This document shows, in pieces, positions 1 through 8,481 of a stretch of 64,000 nt of DNA (the first letter of the stretch is position 1; each line of letters begins with the position of its first letter). The notes beneath the pieces are model-generated. The model was not told the DNA's origin, did not search any database, and saw nothing but the letters and a program-made list of their open reading frames with translations. The stretch covers positions 1 through 64,000 of the forward strand of contig CAJTQV010000014.1 of NCBI GenBank assembly GCA_910578385.1, written 5' to 3'. This stretch comes from an uncultured Muribaculaceae bacterium. Its GTDB lineage: Bacteria > Bacteroidota > Bacteroidia > Bacteroidales > Muribaculaceae. A program made the translations under genes and the position numbers.

Positions 1-240
1 CGCTCCGCCAAATTTTTGAGCAAGTTTTGCAATTTTATTTACAACAAAAGGATTTTTGACTATATACTAAGATTTTATGGAAGATATTATGAAACAAATG
101 AAGCGGGCAGTCGGGGGACTGTCCGCTTTGTTTGTGGGTTGATATTCCGACTGGAACCGTGGTTCCGGTCGGAATATTCAATCCGTGTGAAATCGGGATT
201 CCGATTCGTAATCGGTGTCCCGGTTGGATTTGTTTTCTTC
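1..240. other. intergenic segment with three consecutive hairpins
   Basis: No gene is supported here. Three inverted repeats follow one another: arms 101-112/117-128 (one wobble), 142-158/161-177 (one wobble, very tight loop) and 191-206/210-225 (imperfect). They lie downstream of the minus-strand barrel gene that ends at 241. The first could be a terminator for a gene to the left of the window or for the barrel gene; the others may act as RNA-stabilising 3-prime structures. What lies left of position 1 is not visible. Confidence 0.45.
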
Positions 241-804
241 TTAGAAGTTGAAGTAGAAGCCGAGGGTGAGGTCGCGTGTGTCGAACGAGATACCTCCCTT
301 GCGGGGCATTCCTGCGTCGTATGCAGCGTTGTTGGCACCCTGATATCCGAGGAAGCCGATGTGGGCTACTACTGAGAATTTGTCTGTGAAGTTGAAGGCT
401 ACACCGGGACGGAAACCTACGTTCCAGGTAACAGCTGTATCGCTGTCGTCATCACCGTAGTCGAACGAGCCGAGACCGATGCCTGCACCACCGTCAACGA
501 AAAGCTGCACGAGGTTGTTGCTTGTGCGGAAGTAGGTGAAACGTGCATAGGGGTTAAACTCGAACAGGTGAAGGCTTGTCTCTCTTCCACACCAGTGAGT
601 GTAGTCGTAACCGATTGTGGTACCGATTGCCCAACGGCTGTTGAAGTTGTAGCCGATTTCGGGAAGGATTGTGAACTCGTTGGTCATTACGCCTTCCTGA
701 TCGTTGTGCTGGAAGCCGAGGCTGCCACCGACATAAACGCCTTCTGCATTTGCACCGAATACCGATGCGAGTGCTACTACTGCAAGAGTAAGAATCTTTT
801 TCAT
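241..804 (-). CDS. secreted outer-membrane beta-barrel protein (OmpX/OprF-like fold)
   Basis: The product is 187 residues. An in-frame upstream ATG at 855 would add 17 hydrophilic residues before MKKILTLAVVALASVFGANA, so the ATG at 804 was chosen because it places a clean signal peptide at the N-terminus. The mature part is rich in alternating aromatic/polar strands (YVGGSLGFQHND, GYNFNSRWAIGTTIGYDY, FSVVAHIGFLGYQG) and ends in the aromatic motif LTLGFYFNF, typical of outer-membrane barrels. It is probably an eight-stranded barrel of the porin-family/outer membrane beta-barrel group; the substrate or partner is unknown. A strong promoter lies about 190 bases upstream, so the leader is unusually long. 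It is transcribed alone. Confidence 0.85.
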   Translation of the reverse strand: MKKILTLAVVALASVFGANAEGVYVGGSLGFQHNDQEGVMTNEFTILPEIGYNFNSRWAIGTTIGYDYTHWCGRETSLHLFEFNPYARFTYFRTSNNLVQLFVDGGAGIGLGSFDYGDDDSDTAVTWNVGFRPGVAFNFTDKFSVVAHIGFLGYQGANNAAYDAGMPRKGGISFDTRDLTLGFYFNF

Positions 805-1173
805 TTTGTGATGTGTTTGCGGATTGACCCCGGAGAGATGTGTGTCTTCTGTCAAGCGTATGCAATGCGTGTGATGAAGCTCCGCCGGAATGAATCCAAG
901 GTTAATTTAACAGGGTTTAAACTTTATATTGATAGTAGGTTGTCATACCCTCCACGGGTAAAGTTTACCCGCTTCGGTCATCTTTCGGCTGCAAAGTTAA
1001 ACACTTTTTCACAATTAACAAAACTTTTAGGGTAATTTTTATGCTTTGCAGCATATTTTACCATTTCAGAGCCATATTTACCAATTGACATTCCATGCTA
1101 TATTTCAGTTCAATAACCACACCAAGCCATAATCAGATATCGCTCTGACTACTGCATATGATATGGAACCCAT
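805..1173. other. long leader/intergenic region of the barrel gene
   Basis: This stretch holds no gene. It contains the promoter at 992-1022 and a 17-bp perfect palindrome, CGGGTAAA-g-TTTACCCG, at 955-971 inside the inferred 5-prime leader. From about 1025 to 1173 it is the 3-prime flank of the AraC-type regulator, where I see no clear terminator. Confidence 0.5.
992..1022 (-). promoter_or_regulatory. Bacteroidetes sigma-ABfr-type promoter for the barrel gene
   Basis: On the minus strand TTTG (1022-1019) is followed after 19 bases by TAACTTTG (999-992), a full match to TTTG-N19-21-TAnnTTTG. The inferred start near 985 gives a leader of about 180 nt. Confidence 0.8.
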
Positions 1174-2679
1174 CTATTTCTCAAGCACAAGTTTCTGATA
1201 TGTGGAGGGTGTCATTCCATTCACGCGTTTGAAAGCCTCGATAAACCCGCTTGCCGAGTTATAGCCCAGATCCCGATATATCGCTTCTATGGTAAGATTG
1301 CCGTATGTATCCTTATCACCAAGGCGACGGCACGCCTCGCGGATGCGGTAGGAATTCAAGAATTCCTTGAAAGTCTTGCCATAGGTCATCTTTATTACGG
1401 TCGCGACATACTTGGTATTTGAGCCAATCTCTTTAGCCAGCACAGCCAGCGAGAAGTCATGACGGCTTATAGTCGGTATGTCGTCCATAATGCGGAGTAT
1501 ATCACTCAATATACGGTCAGTCTGGAGCGCGGACATGACCGGTTGCGCAGTCTTCACCCTCGTGGAAGGCTCGTCCAACTTAACGCTCTCCTCCTCTTTT
1601 GCCTTCTGCATGGCCTCGCTTTCGTCAACAGCCGCAAGGCATCTTGTCAGAAGAAGTTCATTACGCTCATCGGCCTGTTCAAGTTCCTCATTACGGCGCA
1701 GCAGGAACTTCTGCGTCTGACGGAGACGGTAATAATTGTAAAATACGAGCGAAGCACCCACGGCCACAACTATGAGCAACGCCACACATAGGATAATGGT
1801 CTGCAACTGACCGCGAACCCTGCGGTTGAGCGACGAAATCTGACGGTTATCCACTTTTTTCTCATAGTCGGAGAACCGGTTGTTGACCATATTCATCTGC
1901 TCCAGGCCGAATATCGAGTCGTTTATCGCCATGCCGAGCTTTCTGTAATGGTCAGCACCTACGGTATCCCCCTCACGACGACATATGTTTTCGAGCAACG
2001 AATATGAGGAACTTATCTTGGAGGCAATCCCTATATTACGCGAAAGATTCAGAGCAGAATCAGCATAACTCCGCGCTTTCACCCTGTCGGCACGCTGCAA
2101 AGCGAGTTCGCCGAGACGGATCAGCTGCGACACAAGTCGAGCTGTATCTCCGTGAGACCGCGCGATGTCGGCAACCTGACGGAAATAATATTCGGCCATA
2201 GGGATATTCCCCTCAAGGTTCGCAATCTCTCCCTGATTGTAGAGAAAATAGTGACGTGCCATCGCCGTGTCGGAAACAGGATGACTAACCTGCTCGCGAA
2301 ACATCCTTTTGGCATTCTGCAAATCACCCTTTCCTATATATGAGCCGAACATATTGAGTATGATCTGAGCCTTGACAGCATCGTTCCCCTCGGCATCGGC
2401 CGACTCGCACACACGTTTCTGGCATTCCAGACTCCGGTCCCAGTTTCCTATCACACCATATACAGACCCGATGTTGCCGAGACATGAAATATAGGTATGC
2501 CGGTCGCCGTCGCGCTCCGCCTGCTCCATACCCTCTATCAGATAATCGAGGGCCTCGACAAAACGCTCCTGCTGCATACACATTACGCCGGCTCTCATCA
2601 GGCTGTCGGCTGTCGAAGCCCGGAGAACCGTCGTTGAGATGGCTGCAATTAAAAACAGAATTGCAACCTTCGGAATCAT
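1174..2679 (-). CDS. membrane-anchored TPR sensor / AraC-family transcriptional regulator
   Basis: The N-terminus (MIPKVAILFLIAAISTTVLRA) is a signal or anchor. About 230 residues of helical TPR-like repeats follow, then one membrane span (near residue 295, IILCVALLIVVAVGASLVFY), a coiled coil, and a C-terminal AraC-type double helix-turn-helix (about residues 390-500, with LGYNSASGFIEAFKRVNGMTPSTYQ). This architecture (periplasmic TPR, membrane span, cytoplasmic AraC domain) is common in Bacteroidales and suggests one-component sensing across the inner membrane. An ATG at 2694 also exists, but the -10-like element ends only 5 bases upstream of it, so the ATG at 2679 is preferred (501 aa). 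It is divergent from the secreted protein at 2852, a plausible but unproven target. Confidence 0.85.
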   Translation of the reverse strand: MIPKVAILFLIAAISTTVLRASTADSLMRAGVMCMQQERFVEALDYLIEGMEQAERDGDRHTYISCLGNIGSVYGVIGNWDRSLECQKRVCESADAEGNDAVKAQIILNMFGSYIGKGDLQNAKRMFREQVSHPVSDTAMARHYFLYNQGEIANLEGNIPMAEYYFRQVADIARSHGDTARLVSQLIRLGELALQRADRVKARSYADSALNLSRNIGIASKISSSYSLLENICRREGDTVGADHYRKLGMAINDSIFGLEQMNMVNNRFSDYEKKVDNRQISSLNRRVRGQLQTIILCVALLIVVAVGASLVFYNYYRLRQTQKFLLRRNEELEQADERNELLLTRCLAAVDESEAMQKAKEEESVKLDEPSTRVKTAQPVMSALQTDRILSDILRIMDDIPTISRHDFSLAVLAKEIGSNTKYVATVIKMTYGKTFKEFLNSYRIREACRRLGDKDTYGNLTIEAIYRDLGYNSASGFIEAFKRVNGMTPSTYQKLVLEK

Positions 2680-2698
2680 ATTTTTCGCTAACATGCCG

Positions 2699-2706
2699 CA
2701 AAGTTA
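2699..2706 (-). promoter_or_regulatory. -7 element for the AraC-type regulator
   Basis: TAACTTTG reads leftward at 2706-2699, a full TAnnTTTG match. No good TTTG lies 19-21 bases further upstream, so the promoter may be weak or activator-dependent. Its position argues for translation starting at 2679. Confidence 0.55.
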
Positions 2707-2778
2707 GCAATTTATACGGTATAAAACAGCCCTTTTAATTTCATTTTCTAGAAAACAGAATCATCAGAGGCGGAAAAA

Positions 2779-2811
2779 TTTGGAAGTAGACATCGAGTTT
2801 TTGTTACTTTG
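2779..2811 (+). promoter_or_regulatory. promoter of the secreted choice-of-anchor protein gene
   Basis: TTTG (2779-2782) is followed after 21 bases by TTACTTTG (2804-2811), one mismatch from TAnnTTTG. The transcript would start near 2818, about 35 bases before the ATG. Confidence 0.6.
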
Positions 2812-2851
2812 CCCGCAACAATTTTAATTTCAACTTCAAAAACGCAGCCTT

Positions 2852-5725
2852 ATGCAAAGACAAAGACTATTGCTTTCAGTTCTTGTCATCGTCGCAAGCC
2901 TGATGTCCTCGTTCAGGGCGCAGGCAGATGACTCGATGCTACCGTTCCCCTACACGTGGGACGTGTCTACCTCCAACACCGATTTCAGGTCGCTGACCGA
3001 CGATCCCGACAACTGGGGATGGATGCCGGCATACGAAGGTTTCTGGATAATGACATCCAAAAACAAATGGGTGGGAAAAGTTCTCGCCAGCAAACTTCCT
3101 TTCAATCTTCCGGAGAGCGGGAAGGCATCTTATTCTTTCTGGTACAACGTATCTGACGAAGTGACCTTCACTCTCCGCGGATACAGAAACGAGGAGGTAA
3201 TTGACCTCGGCACAATCGACGTGGAGGGCACACAAAGCACCTACGTCTATACTTCCATCCAATTCGACACCGACGGTCCGATGCGTCTCGGCATCGAGGC
3301 GACACTCACCGGTGGCAACGGCAACTGCTTCGGATCCGCAATCATAAAGGGAATAGGAGTGATGGAAGCCGGTGCAGATATGGCCGCCGTACAAATCCTG
3401 AACCCTACTACCGGCTGCGTACCGGCTCTCCCGATGACAGTCTCGGCGCGTTACGAGAACCTGACCTCCGCAGATGTCACAAACCCGACGTTCTATTATA
3501 CCGTAACTTCAAATGACGGCACCGTAAACCGTGTGGAGGAGACATATTCAGGGACTGTTACCGGAAACGGAACTGTAGACTATGTATTCACGACTCCGCT
3601 CGATCCCAAGGCCGATGATATAATGACGCTCGCTTGCGGCGTGGACATAAACGGCGACAGCAACCCTGCCAACAATGAAGTCTTCCTGGAGAACCTGTAT
3701 GTCTATGCTCCATTTGAATTCCCCTACTTCACATCGTTTGATGACGCGACAGAAAACTCTTTCTGGCAATTCATAGACAACAACCGCAATGGTTATTGCT
3801 GGGAAATAGGCACTATGAACGAAGGTGGATATGTGAATAATTTCCTCGGTTTCGCATCGTCGTACGGAACATACGATGACTATGCCGTATCACCTGCAAT
3901 AAACGTGCCGACCGGGAAAAGCCGACTCTCTTTCTACTATGCCGGAATTGGCGGTGGTGCTCATCTGTCAGTGCTTATGGGTGATACTCCCGATATCGCC
4001 AAGATGGAGCAGGTAATCTTCGACCGCGATGTAGATGGCAGCGGATGGAAGAACGGCTACGCGCTGCTCGACAACGAAACGGAGAGCATCAGATATTTCG
4101 CGTTCCATCTGACCGGAAGCCAGGACCAGGTGCTCATTGACAATATATCGGTTGATGCGGGCGATGACCTCTGCATCGACGGTGTGACAGCCGACATCAA
4201 ATCAGGCTATAACCTTGATAAGGCCGCTGTAACGGTGACTATCGCGAATCATGGTGTGAATCCGCAGAGCAACATCCGCGTGCGCTACGGCATGAACAGC
4301 CTTGACGAATATGTTGAGGAGACATTCGAAGGCACCGTTAATCCCGGCGAGACCGTAAACTACACCTTCACCGAAAAAGCCGACATCTCAGTACCGGAAC
4401 AGCCCTACAGACTTTATGGAAACATTGCTACCGTTGTCGGTGATGATACCTACAACGACAGTATGCAGGGTGACCTGATACGCCATTTCGCCAACCGCAC
4501 CACTCCCTATCTCAACGACTTCGCAGAAGATGACATCGCCGACCGATGGACTTTCTCGTCAGAGTCTGACAACACCGGGTGGTTTGTAACCAACAGTACC
4601 GATGCCTACACTCCCATTCTCGGTTATGACAGTGAGTATGTACCCACGCTTGCAAAAGTTCTCAAGCACAGGAACAAATTGTCTTCTACAGAAAATTCAG
4701 ACAACTGGGCATTCTCGGAGTGCCTTGAGCTTGAGGCCGGTGAGCATGACCTCTCCTTCTTCTTCCGCACGAACCGCAACTGGGAGTCTGATGAGTACCG
4801 TCAGAGCATCGAAGTGGCCTTCGGTGCCGAGCCGACAGCCGATGCCATGACCATCAAGGCCGCGGAGCTTACCGACTTCATCGTGCCGGGCGTGACCTAC
4901 GACAAGTACAACTGCCATGTGACAATTCCCGCCGCCGGCCGATACTATCTCGGATTCCACAATGTGAGCGCGACCGGTTCAGGCGAGACTTTCATAGACC
5001 GCATCCGCATTGACCGCAGGGATAATGGAAAGGCACTCCCCTACAAGACTGATTTCGCTGTCAACGGCAATGAATGGGAAAGCTATTACCCGTCAGCCGG
5101 ATTCACACAGTGGATTCCCGATGGGACAGACATGCACCTCTTCAGAAGTGATGACAGCAGTCAGATCGGTAATCTCACACATGCCGAGGGTATTCTCGTA
5201 TCACCCAAAATAGCTCTGAACGGAACCAAGAAAGTTCATGTGGCTTTCGACTACGGATTCTCGACAAATGACCCTGCTACACGTCTGCAACTCGTGGCCG
5301 CTTCTGTAAACCACCCGGACAACTTCTCGGTAATCGCCGAGTATGAGGCATCCGGTGTGATGATTCCCGTTAAGTGCGACTTTGAACCGGTAGCGGCCGA
5401 TGGTGAGTTATGGATTGGCTTCAGAACCAATCATTTTGTCCGCGAAGATGACCAGTTTGACGGTGAGGGCTATGATGTCCGCGTGGCCAACGTCCTGGTA
5501 GCCGATGCAGAGACCGTTGGAATAACCGACTTCTCAGCCGATGGAAACTTCGTGAAGAATGGCGACATCCTTAAATCGCGCGACGGCGCTACATTGGTAA
5601 TCTATGACATGGCGGGAGTCCGCGTGGCCGAAGGTCAGGAAATCAATGTATCCGGTCTTAAGGGTATGTTCATACTGAAAACTACTTCCGGCGACAAGAA
5701 CGCCCATGCCAAGATAATGCTCTGA
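2852..5725 (+). CDS. secreted choice-of-anchor J / CARDB-like multidomain surface protein
   Basis: The product is 957 residues. It starts with a signal peptide (LLLSVLVIVASLMSSFRAQA). It has several jelly-roll modules of the choice-of-anchor J type (FPYFTSFDDATENSFWQFID near residue 290; DFAEDDIADRWTFSSE near 555; LPYKTDFAVNGNEWESYYP near 730) separated by CARDB-like Ig segments (ADVTNPTFYYTVTSNDGTV; YNLDKAAVTVTIANHGVN). The C-terminus (VIYDMAGVRVAEG to HAKIML) resembles the Bacteroidetes sorting/anchoring domain. Proteins of this build are exported and usually bind glycans, host proteins or metal; no catalytic motif was seen. It is divergent from the TPR/AraC regulator at 1174, which may control it. 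Confidence 0.8.
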   Translation: MQRQRLLLSVLVIVASLMSSFRAQADDSMLPFPYTWDVSTSNTDFRSLTDDPDNWGWMPAYEGFWIMTSKNKWVGKVLASKLPFNLPESGKASYSFWYNVSDEVTFTLRGYRNEEVIDLGTIDVEGTQSTYVYTSIQFDTDGPMRLGIEATLTGGNGNCFGSAIIKGIGVMEAGADMAAVQILNPTTGCVPALPMTVSARYENLTSADVTNPTFYYTVTSNDGTVNRVEETYSGTVTGNGTVDYVFTTPLDPKADDIMTLACGVDINGDSNPANNEVFLENLYVYAPFEFPYFTSFDDATENSFWQFIDNNRNGYCWEIGTMNEGGYVNNFLGFASSYGTYDDYAVSPAINVPTGKSRLSFYYAGIGGGAHLSVLMGDTPDIAKMEQVIFDRDVDGSGWKNGYALLDNETESIRYFAFHLTGSQDQVLIDNISVDAGDDLCIDGVTADIKSGYNLDKAAVTVTIANHGVNPQSNIRVRYGMNSLDEYVEETFEGTVNPGETVNYTFTEKADISVPEQPYRLYGNIATVVGDDTYNDSMQGDLIRHFANRTTPYLNDFAEDDIADRWTFSSESDNTGWFVTNSTDAYTPILGYDSEYVPTLAKVLKHRNKLSSTENSDNWAFSECLELEAGEHDLSFFFRTNRNWESDEYRQSIEVAFGAEPTADAMTIKAAELTDFIVPGVTYDKYNCHVTIPAAGRYYLGFHNVSATGSGETFIDRIRIDRRDNGKALPYKTDFAVNGNEWESYYPSAGFTQWIPDGTDMHLFRSDDSSQIGNLTHAEGILVSPKIALNGTKKVHVAFDYGFSTNDPATRLQLVAASVNHPDNFSVIAEYEASGVMIPVKCDFEPVAADGELWIGFRTNHFVREDDQFDGEGYDVRVANVLVADAETVGITDFSADGNFVKNGDILKSRDGATLVIYDMAGVRVAEGQEINVSGLKGMFILKTTSGDKNAHAKIML

Positions 5726-5738
5726 CACCGACAGTCCT

Positions 5739-5771
5739 GCTATCTGTCACAAAAGTTTTATGACAGATAGC
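5739..5771. other. 11-bp hairpin downstream of the surface protein gene
   Basis: Arms 5739-5749 and 5761-5771 are perfectly complementary, with an 11-nt loop. No U-run follows. It may protect the 3-prime end or act together with the stronger terminator at 5796. Confidence 0.5.
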
Positions 5772-5795
5772 GGAGACCTCAATATAGGCCTGTAA

Positions 5796-5836
5796 AAATC
5801 GGGATAAGTCTCCGGATGTGAGACTTATCCCGATTT
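5796..5836. terminator. bidirectional intrinsic terminator between convergent genes
   Basis: Perfect 16-bp stem (5796-5811 with 5821-5836) and 9-nt loop, flanked by A-rich sequence on the left and GTTTTA on the right. It serves both the gene ending at 5725 and murF-alr ending at 5859. Confidence 0.85.
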
Positions 5837-5858
5837 GTTTTACTAATGTAAGCGGCTG

Positions 5859-8327
5859 TTATTCGCGGTAGTATATGCGCTTGACGCGGGGAGATATGGA
5901 GGTCAGTACCTCGTAGGGGATGGTGCCGAGCACGTCGGCGAGACGCTGGACCGGTGCTTCGGGTCCGAATATCTCTACCGTGTCACCTACCTTGCAGTCA
6001 ATTCCGGTCACATCTATCATGCAGGCATCCATGCAGATGTTGCCGACGGTCGGTGCATCCTGACCGTTGACCTTGACCGAGATGGCACCGCAGCCGAAAT
6101 GGCGGTTCATGCCGTCGGCATATCCAATCGGAATCGTTGCTATGCGCGAGCGACGCGCCAGCACACCGCGTCGGCTGTAACCTACGGTCTCACCCGCCTC
6201 CCATTCACGGATAGCGATGATGACCGTGCGCAGGGTTGACACGACCGCCAACGGACGCTCCATCTCCGGCGGCAATGTGTTGGCACCATAGAGACCTATG
6301 CCGAGGCGTGCCATGTCGTAATGATGCTCCGGATAGCGGAGTATCCCGGCGGTATTGAGCACGTGGCGCAGTATCGGATGCGATGAACGTGTGAGCATAT
6401 AGTCGGTATATTGCGCGAAACGGCTGAGCTGAAGCTCGGTGTAGTCGTTCATGTCCGGACAGTCGGAGGTAGCGAGATGCGAGAAGACAGATTTTGCCAT
6501 CACCTCGTGCGAACGCTCCAGTATATCCATCAGCTCCGGAAGTTCCTCACCTACAAAACCCATGCGGTGCATACCGGTGTCGAGTTTGATATGTATCGGA
6601 TAATCCTTGATGCCGTTCTTGCGGGCCTCGCGGATAACGTCATGAAGCATATCGAACGAATATATCTCAGGTTCGAGGCGATAGGCAAACATTGACTTGT
6701 AGTTGACGACCTTCGGGTTCATGACCATAATCGGCATGGTTATACCCTTCTGACGCAGCTCTATGCCTTCGTCGAGCACGGCAACGGCGAGATAAGCCGC
6801 CCCGCAGTCCTGAAGGGTCTTCGCAATCTCGTAGCTGCCGGCACCGTAGCCCGAAGCCTTGACCATGCACACCACTCCGGTCCCGGGCGCGAGATGACGG
6901 CGGAAATAGTTGTAGTTCTTTACAACCGAGTCGAGATTCACCTCAAGCACTGTCTCATGCTTGCGGGTCTCAAGCAGCTCGGCTATGCTGTCGAAGTTGA
7001 ACTCCGGAGAGCCTTTGAGGAGTATCGCCTCGTCGGAGAAATCGGAGGTGGAGAGCGAGTCGAGCAGCGAAGCGGTATCCTCAAAAAAAGTTGCGTTTTC
7101 GCCAAACAACTCCCGATGGCCGGTAATGGCAGGACCGACACCAATCAGGCGGTCTATGCCCGCGCTGACAATCAACCGCGCTATGTTGGAATAGAGGGTG
7201 TCAGTATCTGCCGACTCATGATGTATGTCACTCAGGATAAGTGTGGCGGACTGGTTAGGGGTCTTGCGGCGGCGCAGAAAATCGAGAGCGGGACGGAGCG
7301 AGGAGAAATCGGAGGTATATGAATCATGAATAACGCTGCACCCGTTCACTCCCTCCGACACGTTAAGGCGCGTGCCTATCTTGTGGAGGTGCGTGAAGCG
7401 CTCGGCGATAACATCCCGATCTATGCCGTTGAGGAGCATAAAGGCTAATGCGTTGGCGGCATTCTCAATGTCGGCCTCATTTTCAAGTGGCGCGTAGAAC
7501 GAGCTTTTCTCTCCCTTATATGTATATGTCATGCGCGTGCCATCATTCACTTTCTCGGTCTCGACAAAGATGTCGGCCGAAGGGTCGGCGGTTGACCAGC
7601 AGAGAGTGCGCACACCCGGAGCCGAGATGCGTGCGGCATCGCGGATTGTCGCGTAGTCGCTGCGGAATATCAGTGTCTTTGTCTGCGGGGTCGAGGCAAG
7701 AAGAACTTTCTCTGTAGCTTTCTCTGCATCGCCGGCGAATCCTTCGGAATGCGCCTCTCCGATGTTTGTTATGATTACAGTGTCGGGCTTTATACACTCT
7801 GCGAGGGCTTTCATTTCACCCGGACGCGATATACCGGCCTCTATCACTCCAAGACGCGTGGTGGAATCAAGTTCCCACATCGACAGCGGCACGCCAATCT
7901 GCGAGTTGAAGCTGCGTGGAGAACGGGCTATGTCAGACAGCGGTTCCATGAGCTGGAAAATCCACTCCTTGAGAGTGGTCTTGCCCCGGCTTCCGGTTAT
8001 GGCGAGAATCCGTCCGGTGAATCCGTCCCGGCGAGTGGCCACCTGCTGGAGAGCTTTTATGGTGTCGGGAACAACGAGGAAATTGGCATCGGCACATTCG
8101 CGGAGTGCGTCAGGCACGCGGTTCACAACAAAATTACGCACGCCCCGCGAATAGAGGTCAGCTACAAAGCGGTGACCGTCATTGCCTTTGGTGGGGATAG
8201 CGAAAAACAGGGTATCCTTGGCCGACTCCAAAGACCGCGAGTCGATGAGGAGGTGGCGTATCACGGCAGCGTTTGCCGGAGCGGCTATGCCGAGCGACGC
8301 GGCAATATCAGCAATCGAAAGTTCCAT
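5859..8327 (-). CDS. murF-alr: bifunctional UDP-MurNAc-tripeptide:D-Ala-D-Ala ligase / alanine racemase
   Basis: At 822 residues this joins two cell-wall enzymes. The N-terminal half is a Mur ligase: MurF substrate domain, ATP loop GSRGKTTLKE near residue 112, and central motifs VIEAGISRPGEM and ITNIGEAHSEGF. It would attach D-Ala-D-Ala to UDP-MurNAc-tripeptide. The C-terminal half (from about residue 455) is a PLP alanine racemase with the cofactor lysine in VKASGYGAGS (about residue 489) and the RLGIGLYG and ICMDACMIDV segments, making the D-alanine used by Ddl upstream of MurF. This fusion is a recognised Bacteroidetes arrangement. It is transcribed leftward from a -7 element at 8433-8440 and is apparently monocistronic. 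Confidence 0.95.
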   Translation of the reverse strand: MELSIADIAASLGIAAPANAAVIRHLLIDSRSLESAKDTLFFAIPTKGNDGHRFVADLYSRGVRNFVVNRVPDALRECADANFLVVPDTIKALQQVATRRDGFTGRILAITGSRGKTTLKEWIFQLMEPLSDIARSPRSFNSQIGVPLSMWELDSTTRLGVIEAGISRPGEMKALAECIKPDTVIITNIGEAHSEGFAGDAEKATEKVLLASTPQTKTLIFRSDYATIRDAARISAPGVRTLCWSTADPSADIFVETEKVNDGTRMTYTYKGEKSSFYAPLENEADIENAANALAFMLLNGIDRDVIAERFTHLHKIGTRLNVSEGVNGCSVIHDSYTSDFSSLRPALDFLRRRKTPNQSATLILSDIHHESADTDTLYSNIARLIVSAGIDRLIGVGPAITGHRELFGENATFFEDTASLLDSLSTSDFSDEAILLKGSPEFNFDSIAELLETRKHETVLEVNLDSVVKNYNYFRRHLAPGTGVVCMVKASGYGAGSYEIAKTLQDCGAAYLAVAVLDEGIELRQKGITMPIMVMNPKVVNYKSMFAYRLEPEIYSFDMLHDVIREARKNGIKDYPIHIKLDTGMHRMGFVGEELPELMDILERSHEVMAKSVFSHLATSDCPDMNDYTELQLSRFAQYTDYMLTRSSHPILRHVLNTAGILRYPEHHYDMARLGIGLYGANTLPPEMERPLAVVSTLRTVIIAIREWEAGETVGYSRRGVLARRSRIATIPIGYADGMNRHFGCGAISVKVNGQDAPTVGNICMDACMIDVTGIDCKVGDTVEIFGPEAPVQRLADVLGTIPYEVLTSISPRVKRIYYRE

Positions 8328-8432
8328 TCCGTATATGTTTTTCTGTCAAAGCGACCTGAGAAGAACCCCGGACAAAAGCCATCAAGAGGATTCACGTGGT
8401 TCCCTGACAACAAGACCTGTAGAATTACACCG

Positions 8433-8440
8433 CAAAGTTA
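8433..8440 (-). promoter_or_regulatory. -7 element upstream of murF-alr
   Basis: TAACTTTG reads leftward at 8440-8433. The -33 position has only GTTG at a 22-base spacing. The inferred leader is about 100 nt. Confidence 0.5.
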
Positions 8441-8481
8441 GAGCATTTATTTGAAACCGCCCCAACTTTTCATAAAAAAGA

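Noticed and set aside
241..855. Longer start of the barrel gene at 855
   Set aside because: It would put 17 hydrophilic residues in front of a good signal peptide.
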